Below are positions 44,550 to 52,961 of a stretch of DNA of 64,000 nucleotides, one piece after another. Below the pieces are notes generated by a model, which was not told the DNA's origin, searched no databases, and saw only the letters and a program-made list of their open reading frames with translations. Within the stretch, counting starts at the first letter, position 1. Every line of letters begins with the position of its first letter. Location of the stretch: the NCBI RefSeq assembly GCF_000802965.1, contig NZ_JSAK01000031.1, positions 124,001 to 188,000 of the forward strand. The letters are read 5' to 3'. This DNA is from Pseudomonas fluorescens (GTDB taxonomy: Bacteria; Pseudomonadota; Gammaproteobacteria; Pseudomonadales; Pseudomonadaceae). A program made the translations under genes and the position numbers.

Positions 44550-45824
44550 TTAGGCACTGGCATCGGCTTCATGCTCGTCGGCGAATTCCATGAGCACCTC
44601 CAGGTCGAGTACATCCAGCTTGATCCGCGAAATAAAGGCAGAGAAGGCCAGGTTTGCGGCGAGCAGACGCAGATCGGAGGCCCAGGCCGGGAGATGGTGC
44701 GGCCCCTGCAACCAGCCGGACTCGAACAGCGGGGCCAGGCGCACGGTGTCACCCAGGCTCAGGCGCCCGGCAAACAGATAGCCCACCAGTTCCGGTCGAT
44801 TGTCACGGATCGCGATGCGCAGCAGCGTGTGCACGCCCAGCAAACCGGTGAGGTAGGCGGCGTCCTTGGTGAACGCCGATCCACCGCGCAGGTCGGCACC
44901 GCGGAACACCCGCTGGGTCGAGCGGAAGGACTCCTCTTGCGATTGACCCGCCGCGAGAAAACCTTCGAATACCTGAATGAAGTCGGCGCCATCCAGCGCC
45001 TGTTGCACAGCGAGCACGCGCAGGGCGAGGCGCCGCAGGCGGTTGATGTCCATGCTGCCGGTGAACAGCTCGGCGAGAGTGGCAATGCCTTCTTGAGTCT
45101 GGGTAGTTCGCGGCGCTCCCAGGCCGAGGCTTTTCAGGTTGGGTTGCAGTGCGCCGTTTTGTGCGGTGGCGACATGCACGAACGCTTCGTGTTGCAGCAA
45201 CTGGTTTTTGTCCAGTTCCGAGAACAGGGCACTTGCCCGCAGACGAACGCGGCTCGACCCGGCAATGGCTTTGGCGGCCAGGGTTGGATCGAGTACGACG
45301 GTTATCTTGCCGGGGCCGAAGAAACGGTCCAGTTCCGGCTGCAACCAGGCAGCGAAGGTTTCGGCCGGAATGTCAGCCGGGCACGGAGGAATCCGCGCAC
45401 CGCCCAAAAGGGCATCGGTGGTATCGAGGAAGAATCGGGCCGCGTCGAGCATGCTCAGGTTCAGGCGGTGGTAGTAGAAATCCGGGCGTCGATACAGCGC
45501 TGACGAATATTGGGTGAAGGCGGGCGTACCTATGGCGCCGAGCATGCGCCCGGCCGTGGCATAACTGCGCGCCGTCATCGCGAGGTGGCGCCCGGCTGGA
45601 TGGCCCTCGTCGCAGCGGCTGATAAAGGTTTCGAGGGCGGCGATATCAGCGCTGTGATCGCGCGGGCGTAATTCGACTTTGGGCAGCTCGGCATGTCCGG
45701 CGCGCCAACTGGCCAAAAACCCTTCCTCGACCCCGTCCGGCCAGGCAAGCGCATCCAGCACGCGGATCTTGCGGGCCAGGCCGGGCAGGGCAGCATCGAG
45801 TTCGGAGAGGGGTGCGGCGCTCAC
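44550..45824 (-). CDS. DUF1704 (QEGLA-motif) protein, candidate metallo-carboxypeptidase
   Basis: A 424-residue DUF1704 protein (annotated in many genomes as flavohemoglobin expression-modulating QEGLA motif protein). It has H212-E213-x3-H217 (QHEAFVH) and, 28 residues on, the TQEGIA motif with E245. This HExxxH plus Glu arrangement is the one described for the eukaryotic tyrosine carboxypeptidase MATCAP, which shares this domain, so a zinc peptidase activity is a reasonable inference. It starts at GTG with GGGAGA upstream. It is divergent from a VIT-like membrane protein. Its bacterial substrate is unknown. Confidence 0.85.
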   Translation of the reverse strand: MSAAPLSELDAALPGLARKIRVLDALAWPDGVEEGFLASWRAGHAELPKVELRPRDHSADIAALETFISRCDEGHPAGRHLAMTARSYATAGRMLGAIGTPAFTQYSSALYRRPDFYYHRLNLSMLDAARFFLDTTDALLGGARIPPCPADIPAETFAAWLQPELDRFFGPGKITVVLDPTLAAKAIAGSSRVRLRASALFSELDKNQLLQHEAFVHVATAQNGALQPNLKSLGLGAPRTTQTQEGIATLAELFTGSMDINRLRRLALRVLAVQQALDGADFIQVFEGFLAAGQSQEESFRSTQRVFRGADLRGGSAFTKDAAYLTGLLGVHTLLRIAIRDNRPELVGYLFAGRLSLGDTVRLAPLFESGWLQGPHHLPAWASDLRLLAANLAFSAFISRIKLDVLDLEVLMEFADEHEADASA

Positions 45825-45968
45825 ATCAATCTCCCTGGTAAACGAGGTTCAATCGCAACAGCGTAGTCGTTATCCCGACGTTGCGGTGAAGGTCTGTTGG
45901 CCCGGAAGCGAAAAAAACTTTTCACACTACACTGGAGTGGATTGAGCTGCCGCGGCGAGGATGACTGC

Positions 45969-46631
45969 ATGCAAAGAACGGGAGTACAGAAGCGGGCCCG
46001 GGTGCTTGATCCGGTGGACCGAGTAACAGAAGTGATCTTCGGCCTGCTGATGGCGATGACCTTCACGGGCACCATCAGCGTGGCGACATCGGGCCAGGAA
46101 GAGGAACGCACGATGATGATCGCCGCTCTGGGTTGCAACCTTGCCTGGGGGCTTGCCGATTCGGTGATGTACTTATTGCGAACCCTGATCGAACGCACGC
46201 GCAACCGCACGTTGCTCGGCATTTTGAGCGGCGGGGCCGACGCCGCCACCGGCCAGGCGCTCATCGCCGAGGCGCTGCCACCTCGTCTGATGGCTGCGGC
46301 GGGCACAGAAGAATTGGAATTGCTGCGTCAGCGCTTGATCAGTCATTCAGTCATGCCGGTTCCACCCAACCTCGGATGGGATGATTTCAAGGGCGCCATT
46401 GGTGTTTTCCTGTTGGTGGTGGCCTCGACATTCCCGCTGGTGGTGCCGTTTCTGCTGCTCGACGAGACGGGGCTCGCCGTACGCCTGTCTAACCTGATCG
46501 GTCTGGTAGTGCTGTTTATCGCCGGCTGGATACTCGCGCGATATGCCGGTGCAAAACCCTGGGTGGGCGGACTGGCAATGGCGGTCACCGGCGCTGTGCT
46601 GATCGTCGCAATCATCGCCCTCGGCGGTTGA
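45969..46631 (+). CDS. VIT-like (CCC1-type) membrane protein
   Basis: A 220-residue membrane protein. The DPVDRVTEVIFGLLMAMTF start, the acidic cytoplasmic loop and later helix pairs (about 155-180, 190-215) recall VIT/CCC1 iron-manganese transporters, but the amphipathic loop is shorter and I am not certain of transport function. ATG 45969 has GAGGATG ahead of it. It is followed after 58 bases by ppk2. Confidence 0.7.
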   Translation: MQRTGVQKRARVLDPVDRVTEVIFGLLMAMTFTGTISVATSGQEEERTMMIAALGCNLAWGLADSVMYLLRTLIERTRNRTLLGILSGGADAATGQALIAEALPPRLMAAAGTEELELLRQRLISHSVMPVPPNLGWDDFKGAIGVFLLVVASTFPLVVPFLLLDETGLAVRLSNLIGLVVLFIAGWILARYAGAKPWVGGLAMAVTGAVLIVAIIALGG

Positions 46632-46689
46632 TTGGGCAGTAACCGACGCTGTTTAACTTTCGGTGTTTTGTATGGGTGAGGTGTAGTTC

Positions 46690-47508
46690 ATGGCAAAGGA
46701 TAAAAAAGCCCCGAAGCGTCAAGCGGCTGAAAGCCAGAAGCTGAAGAACAAGGATTACCTTGAGCAACTGCGCGTTCTGCACGTCGAACTGGTCAAGTTG
46801 CAGGAATGGGTCAAAGCCAAGGGCATCAAGATCTGCATCGTTTTCGAAGGGCGCGATGGCGCTGGCAAAGGCGGGACGATCAAGGCGCTCACTGAGCGGG
46901 TGAGCCCGCGTGTCTTTCGCGTGGTGGCGCTGCCGGCGCCGACGGATCGTGAGAAAAGCCAGATGTACGTCCAGCGTTACCTGCCGCATCTGCCGGCGGC
47001 AGGTGAGGTGGTGATCTTCGATCGCAGTTGGTACAACCGTGCGGGCGTTGAGCGGGTGATGGGGTTCTGCACTAAAGAACAGGTGGCCGGATTCCTGAAA
47101 ACGGCACCCAATGTGGAGCGTGCAATCGTCGACTCGGGCGTCATCCTGCTCAAGTATTGGCTGGAAGTCAGCTCCGACGAGCAGACCCGGCGGCTGGAGG
47201 CACGCATCAAGGATGGACGCAAAATCTGGAAGCTGACCCCGATGGATCTGAAGTCCTACAGTCGTTGGTATGACTACTCCCGCGCACGTGATGACATGTT
47301 CCAGGCCACCGACACCGAGTACGCGCCATGGCTGGTGGCCAACTCGAACGACAAGCGTAGGGCGCGGCTGAACATCATTAGCGATATGCTCAGTCGCATT
47401 CCCTATGAGGATGTGCCGCGCGAAAAAATCATCCTGCCCAAGCGGCAGAAACCAAGCGGCTATCGCGAGCCGGACTATCCCATCAGGCGAATTCCCGAAA
47501 AATTCTGA
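46690..47508 (+). CDS. ppk2: Polyphosphate kinase 2
   Basis: A 272-residue PPK2. Walker A is G54-RDGAGK-G61 (K60) and Walker B is VVIFDRSWYNR with D111; the lid region contains VSSDEQTRRLEARI. One-domain PPK2 of this length usually phosphorylates nucleoside diphosphates using polyphosphate. The N-terminus is lysine-rich. It precedes a SulP transporter by 51 bases, so the two could be cotranscribed, although no functional link is obvious. Confidence 0.94.
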   Translation: MAKDKKAPKRQAAESQKLKNKDYLEQLRVLHVELVKLQEWVKAKGIKICIVFEGRDGAGKGGTIKALTERVSPRVFRVVALPAPTDREKSQMYVQRYLPHLPAAGEVVIFDRSWYNRAGVERVMGFCTKEQVAGFLKTAPNVERAIVDSGVILLKYWLEVSSDEQTRRLEARIKDGRKIWKLTPMDLKSYSRWYDYSRARDDMFQATDTEYAPWLVANSNDKRRARLNIISDMLSRIPYEDVPREKIILPKRQKPSGYREPDYPIRRIPEKF

Positions 47509-47559
47509 CGGGCACTTTCGTTGCAGCTCCCCGGCAATACCATCTCGGGCGATAGTCCT

Positions 47560-49323
47560 ATGAGCGATTCAGATTCTTCGCCTCCCGTCCCGGAACCGGG
47601 GCGGATTGCCCATCGGGAATCGAGCGACAAGCAAACTGGCTGGGGCCGCTGGTTTCCCGGCCTTCGAGCGTTGCGCGAGTACAAACTGGCCTGGCTGCGT
47701 TACGACATCATGGCCGGTTTGGTTCTCACCACGATGCTGGTCCCTGTCGGTATCGCCTACGCCGTGGCATCGGGCGTACCCGGCATCTATGGGCTCTACG
47801 CGACCATCATTCCACTGCTCGCTTACGCATTGTTCGGACCCAGTCGAATTCTGGTGCTGGGGCCGGATTCATCGCTGGCAGCGGTCATTCTTGCGGTTGT
47901 CCTGCCGTTGTCGGGCGGTGACCCGCAACGCGCCGTTGCCCTGGCCGGCATGATGGCGATCGTGTCGGGCGCGGTGTGCATCCTGGCGGGGATAGCGCGC
48001 CTGGGCTTCATAACCGAGTTGCTGTCCAAACCGATCCGCTACGGTTACATGAACGGCATCGCCGTGACGGTGTTGATCAGCCAGTTGCCCAAGCTTTTCG
48101 GTTTTTCCATCGAGACCGATGGACCGTTTCGAAATCTGTGGTCCATCAGCACCTCGGTGCTGGATGGAAAGACCAACTGGGCGACGTTTACAATTGGCGC
48201 GGTCACTCTGGCGGTGATTCTGCTGCTCAAGAATTTCAAGCGTATCCCGAGCATCTTGATCGCCGTGGCAGGCGCGACTGTTGCCGTGGCGGTGCTGGAC
48301 CTTGCCGAGCGTGCGGGTGTGTCGGTGCTCGGTTCGCTGCCACAAGGTTTGCCGGCGTTCGCGATTCCCTGGATCACTCGCGACGATATTGTCCCGGTGC
48401 TCATCGGTGGTTGCGCCGTGGCCCTGGTCTCATTCGCCGACACCAGCGTGCTCTCACGCGTTTACGCGGCGCGAACCCGTACCTACGTTGACCCGAATCA
48501 GGAGATGGCGGGGCTCGGTTTTGCCAATCTGGCGGCTGGGTTCTTCCAGGGTTTTCCAATCAGCAGCAGTTCTTCACGCACTCCAGTGGCCGAAGCGGCA
48601 GGCGCCAGGACTCAGTTGACCGGCGTAGTCGGCGCACTGGCGGTGGCCTTGCTGCTGATGGTGGCGCCGAATCTGTTGCAGGACCTGCCCAACAGCGCAT
48701 TGGCGGCGGTGGTGATCGCGTCGGCCATCGGGTTGATTGAAGTTGACGACCTGAAGCGGATTTATCGAATCCAGCGCTGGGAGTTCTGGTTGTCGATCGC
48801 GTGCACCATTGGCGTCGCCGTACTGGGTGCGATTGAGGGCATCGGCCTGGCCATCGTGATCGCCGTCATCGAGTTTCTGTGGGATGGCTGGCGGCCGTAT
48901 TCCGCGGTGCTGGGGCAAGCCGAGGGTGTCAGGGGCTATCACGACATCCGACGTTATCCCGATGCCAGCCTGATACCTGGCCTGGTGTTGTTTCGCTGGG
49001 ACGCGCCGTTGTTTTTTGCCAACGCCGAGCTATTCAACGATCGGGTGCTGGACGCCGTGGCGGCTTCGCCTACACCCGTGCGCTGGCTGGTCGTGGCGGC
49101 GGAACCGGTAACCAGTGTCGACGTAACTTCTGCCGATATGTTGGCCGAGCTGGACGAAACCTTGCACGCGGCGGGTATCAAGTTGTGCGTGGCCGAGATG
49201 AAGGACCCGGTCAAGGACAAGCTCAAGCGCTTCGGGCTGTTCGCGCGGTTTGGCGAATCGGCGTTTTTTCCGACCATGGATGACGCTGTCACCCGCTATC
49301 TGGAGATTAATCCCGTGCAATGA
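47560..49323 (+). CDS. SulP-family anion transporter with STAS domain
   Basis: A 587-residue SLC26/SulP transporter: a cytoplasmic N-terminus, about 12-14 membrane segments (65-430) with GLYATIIPLLAYALFG and the SSSSSRTPVAEAAGARTQ-type core, then a C-terminal STAS domain (about 450-575). Transport could be sulfate, bicarbonate or another anion. ATG 47560 follows ppk2; a TTG 13 codons earlier is in frame. It is convergent with the Kef-type antiporter, whose stop is nine bases away. Confidence 0.9.
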   Translation: MSDSDSSPPVPEPGRIAHRESSDKQTGWGRWFPGLRALREYKLAWLRYDIMAGLVLTTMLVPVGIAYAVASGVPGIYGLYATIIPLLAYALFGPSRILVLGPDSSLAAVILAVVLPLSGGDPQRAVALAGMMAIVSGAVCILAGIARLGFITELLSKPIRYGYMNGIAVTVLISQLPKLFGFSIETDGPFRNLWSISTSVLDGKTNWATFTIGAVTLAVILLLKNFKRIPSILIAVAGATVAVAVLDLAERAGVSVLGSLPQGLPAFAIPWITRDDIVPVLIGGCAVALVSFADTSVLSRVYAARTRTYVDPNQEMAGLGFANLAAGFFQGFPISSSSSRTPVAEAAGARTQLTGVVGALAVALLLMVAPNLLQDLPNSALAAVVIASAIGLIEVDDLKRIYRIQRWEFWLSIACTIGVAVLGAIEGIGLAIVIAVIEFLWDGWRPYSAVLGQAEGVRGYHDIRRYPDASLIPGLVLFRWDAPLFFANAELFNDRVLDAVAASPTPVRWLVVAAEPVTSVDVTSADMLAELDETLHAAGIKLCVAEMKDPVKDKLKRFGLFARFGESAFFPTMDDAVTRYLEINPVQ

Positions 49324-49332
49324 CGCCTGTAA

Positions 49333-51045
49333 CTAAGCTTCGTCATCCTCGGCACCGGGATAGAAACCGTGGAGCAGGCGATAACGGTCACGCCGGACCT
49401 GGTCGACCCGTTCTTCTACCTGCTGCCCGGGATAGCCCAGCAGTACCAGCGCATGGGCGGCGAGCATCAGGCTGGACTCCAGCAATTCAGGCACGACTTC
49501 GCTGGCACCGGCGGCCTTCAACTCGGCGAAATCACTGTCGTCGCGAGTACGTACCAGAATGGGCACGCTCGGGTTCACCCGGCGTGCTTCCTTGAGTATC
49601 GCCAACGCAATAGACGTCTGCCCCACAGCTATCACGAGCAGTCTGGCGCGCTCCAATCCCACAGCGATCAGTAGTTCGCCGCGATGGGAATCGCCGTAGT
49701 GCACGCTGCTGTCCGCTTCGCTCGCTTCTTCTATTCGCACCGGGTCGTTGTCCAGGGCGATGTAGGACTGTTTGGCATTGCGCAGGACGCGTCCGATGGA
49801 TTGGCCGACACGGCCATAACCGCAGATCACCACATGCCCTTGAACCTCGGCGTTGATTGCGCTGATTTCCTCGAGTTGCACTTCTTGATTGGGCTTGCGA
49901 TGCAAGTACGCCGCAATGCGCGGGGCTGCGCGCAGCAGCGAGGGTGTCAAAAGCATGGAGCAGAAGGTCGCGGCCAGCAGCAGGCCGCCAAGCTCGGCGG
50001 GCATCAAGTTGCCGGCTTGCATCTGCGTCATCAGTGCAAAACAGAATTCGCCACCCTGCGCCAATGCCAGGCCACTGCGCCATGCGGTTTCGTTGTCACT
50101 GCCGCGCAGTTTGACCAGCCCCGCAACCACGGCACCTTTGATCAGCAGCAAGCCCAGGGTCAGGCCGAGAATCAACAGGCCATGGCTGGCAAACAAGCGT
50201 AGGTCGATCAACATGCCGATGCTGACGAAAAACACCCCGAGCAGGATGTCGCGAAAGGGCCGGATATCCGCTTCGATTTGATGCCGGTAGTGGCTCTCCC
50301 CAAGCAGCATCCCGGCGAGGAATGCGCCCAGGGCAGGGGACAGACCGAGCAGGTGAGTCAACCAGGCGGTCAACAGGACGATGGCCAGAGTGAGCAACAC
50401 AAATAGCTCGGCGGAACGCGCCTTGGCGACTTCATGAAACAGATGGGGCAACAGCCAGCGACTGGTCAGTGACAGCCCGACGAACAACACCAGGGTCTTG
50501 CCCAGTGTCAGGGGCAGCGCCCAATACCAGGCCTGGTCGCTGGTGCCAGCGAACACGGGCACCAGCGTCAGCAGCAGCACGGCCACCACATCCTGGAACA
50601 GCAAAACGCCAATGGCGTTCTGGCCGTGGCTGCTGAAGATCTCGCCGAGGCTGGTCAGCTCCTTGCTGACAATCGCGGTGGAAGACAGTGCCAGACCGCC
50701 ACCGAGCAAAAACGCCGGGGTCGCCGGCATGCCCATAAGCATCAATGCTGCGCCCAACAGTGCTCCGGACGTCACCACCTGAAGGGTGCCGAGACCGAAG
50801 ACAACGCGACGCAGCGCGATCATTTTCGACAGGGAAAACTCCAGCCCCAGTGAAAACAATAAAAACACCACGCCCATTTCGGCTATGAGCGGCAATGCGT
50901 CGCTGTCGCTGACCCAATCGAACGCTTTCGGCCCAATGATCAATCCCACGCAGAGATAACCCAACACCGGTGGCAATCGCAGGCGCTGGAACAGAGCAAT
51001 AACTACCAGGGAGGAAACAAAAATGATGAGCAGGGTCGCAAACAT
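49333..51045 (-). CDS. Kef-type CPA2 monovalent cation:proton antiporter
   Basis: A 570-residue protein with about 12 membrane helices (1-380) of the CPA2 family, with the LGLEFSL and FLLGGGLALSSTAI motifs, followed by a cytoplasmic RCK/TrkA-N NAD-binding domain (about 405-520, VVICGYGRVGQS). This is the KefB/KefC layout for K+ efflux. No KefG/KefF ancillary gene is nearby. GGAG lies just upstream of the ATG. Confidence 0.9.
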   Translation of the reverse strand: MFATLLIIFVSSLVVIALFQRLRLPPVLGYLCVGLIIGPKAFDWVSDSDALPLIAEMGVVFLLFSLGLEFSLSKMIALRRVVFGLGTLQVVTSGALLGAALMLMGMPATPAFLLGGGLALSSTAIVSKELTSLGEIFSSHGQNAIGVLLFQDVVAVLLLTLVPVFAGTSDQAWYWALPLTLGKTLVLFVGLSLTSRWLLPHLFHEVAKARSAELFVLLTLAIVLLTAWLTHLLGLSPALGAFLAGMLLGESHYRHQIEADIRPFRDILLGVFFVSIGMLIDLRLFASHGLLILGLTLGLLLIKGAVVAGLVKLRGSDNETAWRSGLALAQGGEFCFALMTQMQAGNLMPAELGGLLLAATFCSMLLTPSLLRAAPRIAAYLHRKPNQEVQLEEISAINAEVQGHVVICGYGRVGQSIGRVLRNAKQSYIALDNDPVRIEEASEADSSVHYGDSHRGELLIAVGLERARLLVIAVGQTSIALAILKEARRVNPSVPILVRTRDDSDFAELKAAGASEVVPELLESSLMLAAHALVLLGYPGQQVEERVDQVRRDRYRLLHGFYPGAEDDEA

Positions 51046-51461
51046 ACCAACTCCAGCGGGCGTTCCAGGTTTGATCGGCTGCGGGGGCGCAATGGCTTAC
51101 CCCGATCGAATATTGCAGTCCCCGGATAGAGCGCAGTTGCTTCAAATCAATCGCAGTCCGGTGCGGTCAGCGGTGAGTCTAGTCGCTCCTGTTCCTTCGA
51201 CCCGTGATCTCCCGGATTTTTCCGCATGCACCTTCGTCATCCATCCGGACACGCAAAATGGCCATTACGATCTCCTTTTGGCCAACCCCACGCTATGAAG
51301 CGTCTAGGCTGTCAGCAAGAATCGGAAGCGGACGGCTGACTCACCCATGCTTTCCGAAACCATAACCAGAGTTTTTGTCTTCCTTGCCCTTGGCTTTTTT
51401 AAGGCCGCTTGCCGTGTACAGAACATAAAAAACCAACGAGCTGACATTGGGGAATTGATCC
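51046..51461. promoter_or_regulatory. Divergent region upstream of the polyamine-binding protein
   Basis: About 415 bases separate the divergent antiporter and binding-protein genes. Frames here are short and lack start signals, so I see no gene. The last 90 bases are AT-rich (CATAAAAAACC near 51425), fitting a promoter for the next gene, but no box was assigned. Confidence 0.4.
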
Positions 51462-52562
51462 ATGGACACTATGAAACGCATTCTGGGCGCCACGGTGTGT
51501 GGGCTGACGCTGCTGGCCAGCGCCGTACACGCCGAACAGCGCGAGTTGAGGGTGTACAACTGGGCGGACTACATCCTGCCGTCCGTGCCCAAGGACTTCG
51601 CCGAAAAGACCGGCATCAAAGTGACTTGGGACACCTTCGACACCAATGAGTCTCTGGAAGCCAAGCTGCTGACCGGTAACTCCGGGTATGACCTGGTGGT
51701 GCCGTCCAACCAGTTCATCGAAACCCAGATCAAGGCCGGCGTGTTCCAGAAACTCGACAAGTCCAAATTGCCCAACTGGAGCCATCAGGATCCGGCGCTG
51801 CTCAAGTTGCTGGACAAGAATGACCCCGGCAACCTCTACGGCGTGCCTTACATGTACGGCACCGTGCTGATCGGCTTTAACCCGGCCAAGGTCAAGGCTG
51901 CGCTCGGCGAGAATGCGCCGGTGGACAGCTGGGACCTGGTGTTCAAGCCGGAGAACATGGAAAAGCTGAAATCCTGTGGCGTGGCGATGCTCGACTCGCC
52001 ATCGGAAATCCTGCCGCTGGCCCTGCATTACCTGGGGCTGGATCCGAACAGTCAGAACCCGGATGACTACGAAAAAGCCAAAACCTTGATGTTGAAGATT
52101 CGGCCTTACGTGACCTACTTCAACTCCGCCAAGTACATGACCGACATCGCCAACGGCGATATCTGCGTGGCCATCGGTTACTCCGGCAGCTTCTATCAAT
52201 TCGGCAATCGCGCCAAAGAGGCGGGTAACGGCGTAGTCGTTGATTGGCGCTTGCCGAAGGAGGGTGCGCCGATCTGGTTTGATACCTTCGCCATTCCGAA
52301 AAGCGCGAAAAACGTCGAAGAGGCCCATGAGTTTCTCAACACCTTGCTCGACCCGAAAGTCATCGCGCCGATCAGCGACTTCCTCGGTTATCCGAATGCC
52401 AACAAGGATTCGTTACCGCTGATCAACAAGGAAATCACCGGCAACCCCAACCTGACGCCAACCGCCGAAGCCCTGAAAACCCTGTACGTCGTGCAACCGC
52501 TGCCGCAAAAGCTGGAGCGAGTGCGCACGCGGGTGTGGACCAGCATCAAGTCGGATAAATAA
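51462..52562 (+). CDS. Periplasmic polyamine-binding protein (PotF/SpuD type)
   Basis: A 366-residue extracellular solute-binding protein with a signal peptide (about 1-24, VHA). LRVYNWADYI and the DLVVPSNQF segment are the hallmark of putrescine/spermidine-binding proteins, and W/D residues of the binding pocket are conserved in NWADY and IWFDTFAIP. GGGGA precedes the ATG. No ABC permease or ATPase gene is next to it; REP doublets and a TonB receptor follow, so it must work with components encoded elsewhere. Confidence 0.92.
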   Translation: MDTMKRILGATVCGLTLLASAVHAEQRELRVYNWADYILPSVPKDFAEKTGIKVTWDTFDTNESLEAKLLTGNSGYDLVVPSNQFIETQIKAGVFQKLDKSKLPNWSHQDPALLKLLDKNDPGNLYGVPYMYGTVLIGFNPAKVKAALGENAPVDSWDLVFKPENMEKLKSCGVAMLDSPSEILPLALHYLGLDPNSQNPDDYEKAKTLMLKIRPYVTYFNSAKYMTDIANGDICVAIGYSGSFYQFGNRAKEAGNGVVVDWRLPKEGAPIWFDTFAIPKSAKNVEEAHEFLNTLLDPKVIAPISDFLGYPNANKDSLPLINKEITGNPNLTPTAEALKTLYVVQPLPQKLERVRTRVWTSIKSDK

Positions 52563-52565
52563 ACC

Positions 52566-52654
52566 TGTAGGAGCCGGCTTGCTGGCGATCGCGTTTTGTC
52601 GGCGATACCTGTGTCGATGTCACTACCGCAATCGCCAGCAAGCCGGCTCCTACA
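52566..52654. repeat. REP doublet A3
   Basis: Class A REP arms (TGTAGGAGCCGGCTTGCTGG and complement) form the ends. The spacer contains GTTTTGTCGGCGATACC, which recurs in inverse orientation in the doublet at 52859-52950. Confidence 0.88.
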
Positions 52655-52697
52655 ATGGTTGTTCAGTGAACACAAAACTCACGAACGACGCATATCC

Positions 52698-52795
52698 CTG
52701 TAGGAGCTGCCGCAGGCTGCGATCTTTTGATCTTGATTTGCGGCGATCTCAAGTCCGCCGAAGATCAAAAGATCGCAGCCTGCGGCAGCTCCTAC
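52698..52795. repeat. REP doublet B2
   Basis: Class B arms (TGTAGGAGCTGCCGCAGG and complement) extend inward through GCGATCTTTTGATCTT to a long near-perfect stem. It sits between the two inverted class A doublets and is related to 23880-23967. Confidence 0.88.
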
Positions 52796-52858
52796 CGGGG
52801 GCGATGGTGCTTTGTCAGAACTGAGGCGTGAACTTAACGCTGTAGTTTCACGGACAAC

Positions 52859-52950
52859 CTGTAGGAGCCGGCTTGCTGGCGATAGCTGTCGTGACAGCGA
52901 CACAGGTATCGCCTGACAAAACGCAATCGCCAGCAAGCCGGCTCCTACAG
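52859..52950. repeat. REP doublet A4, inverted near-copy of A3
   Basis: Read on the minus strand this element, including its spacer, is almost the same as the doublet at 52566-52654, differing at a handful of positions. It ends 12 bases before the TonB-receptor stop codon on the convergent side. Confidence 0.88.
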
Positions 52951-52961
52951 TAAACGCGGTG

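Noticed and set aside
42660..45824. Functional link between the amidase and the DUF1704 protein
   Set aside because: They are on the same strand but separated by about 175 bases with no shared motif or known pathway.
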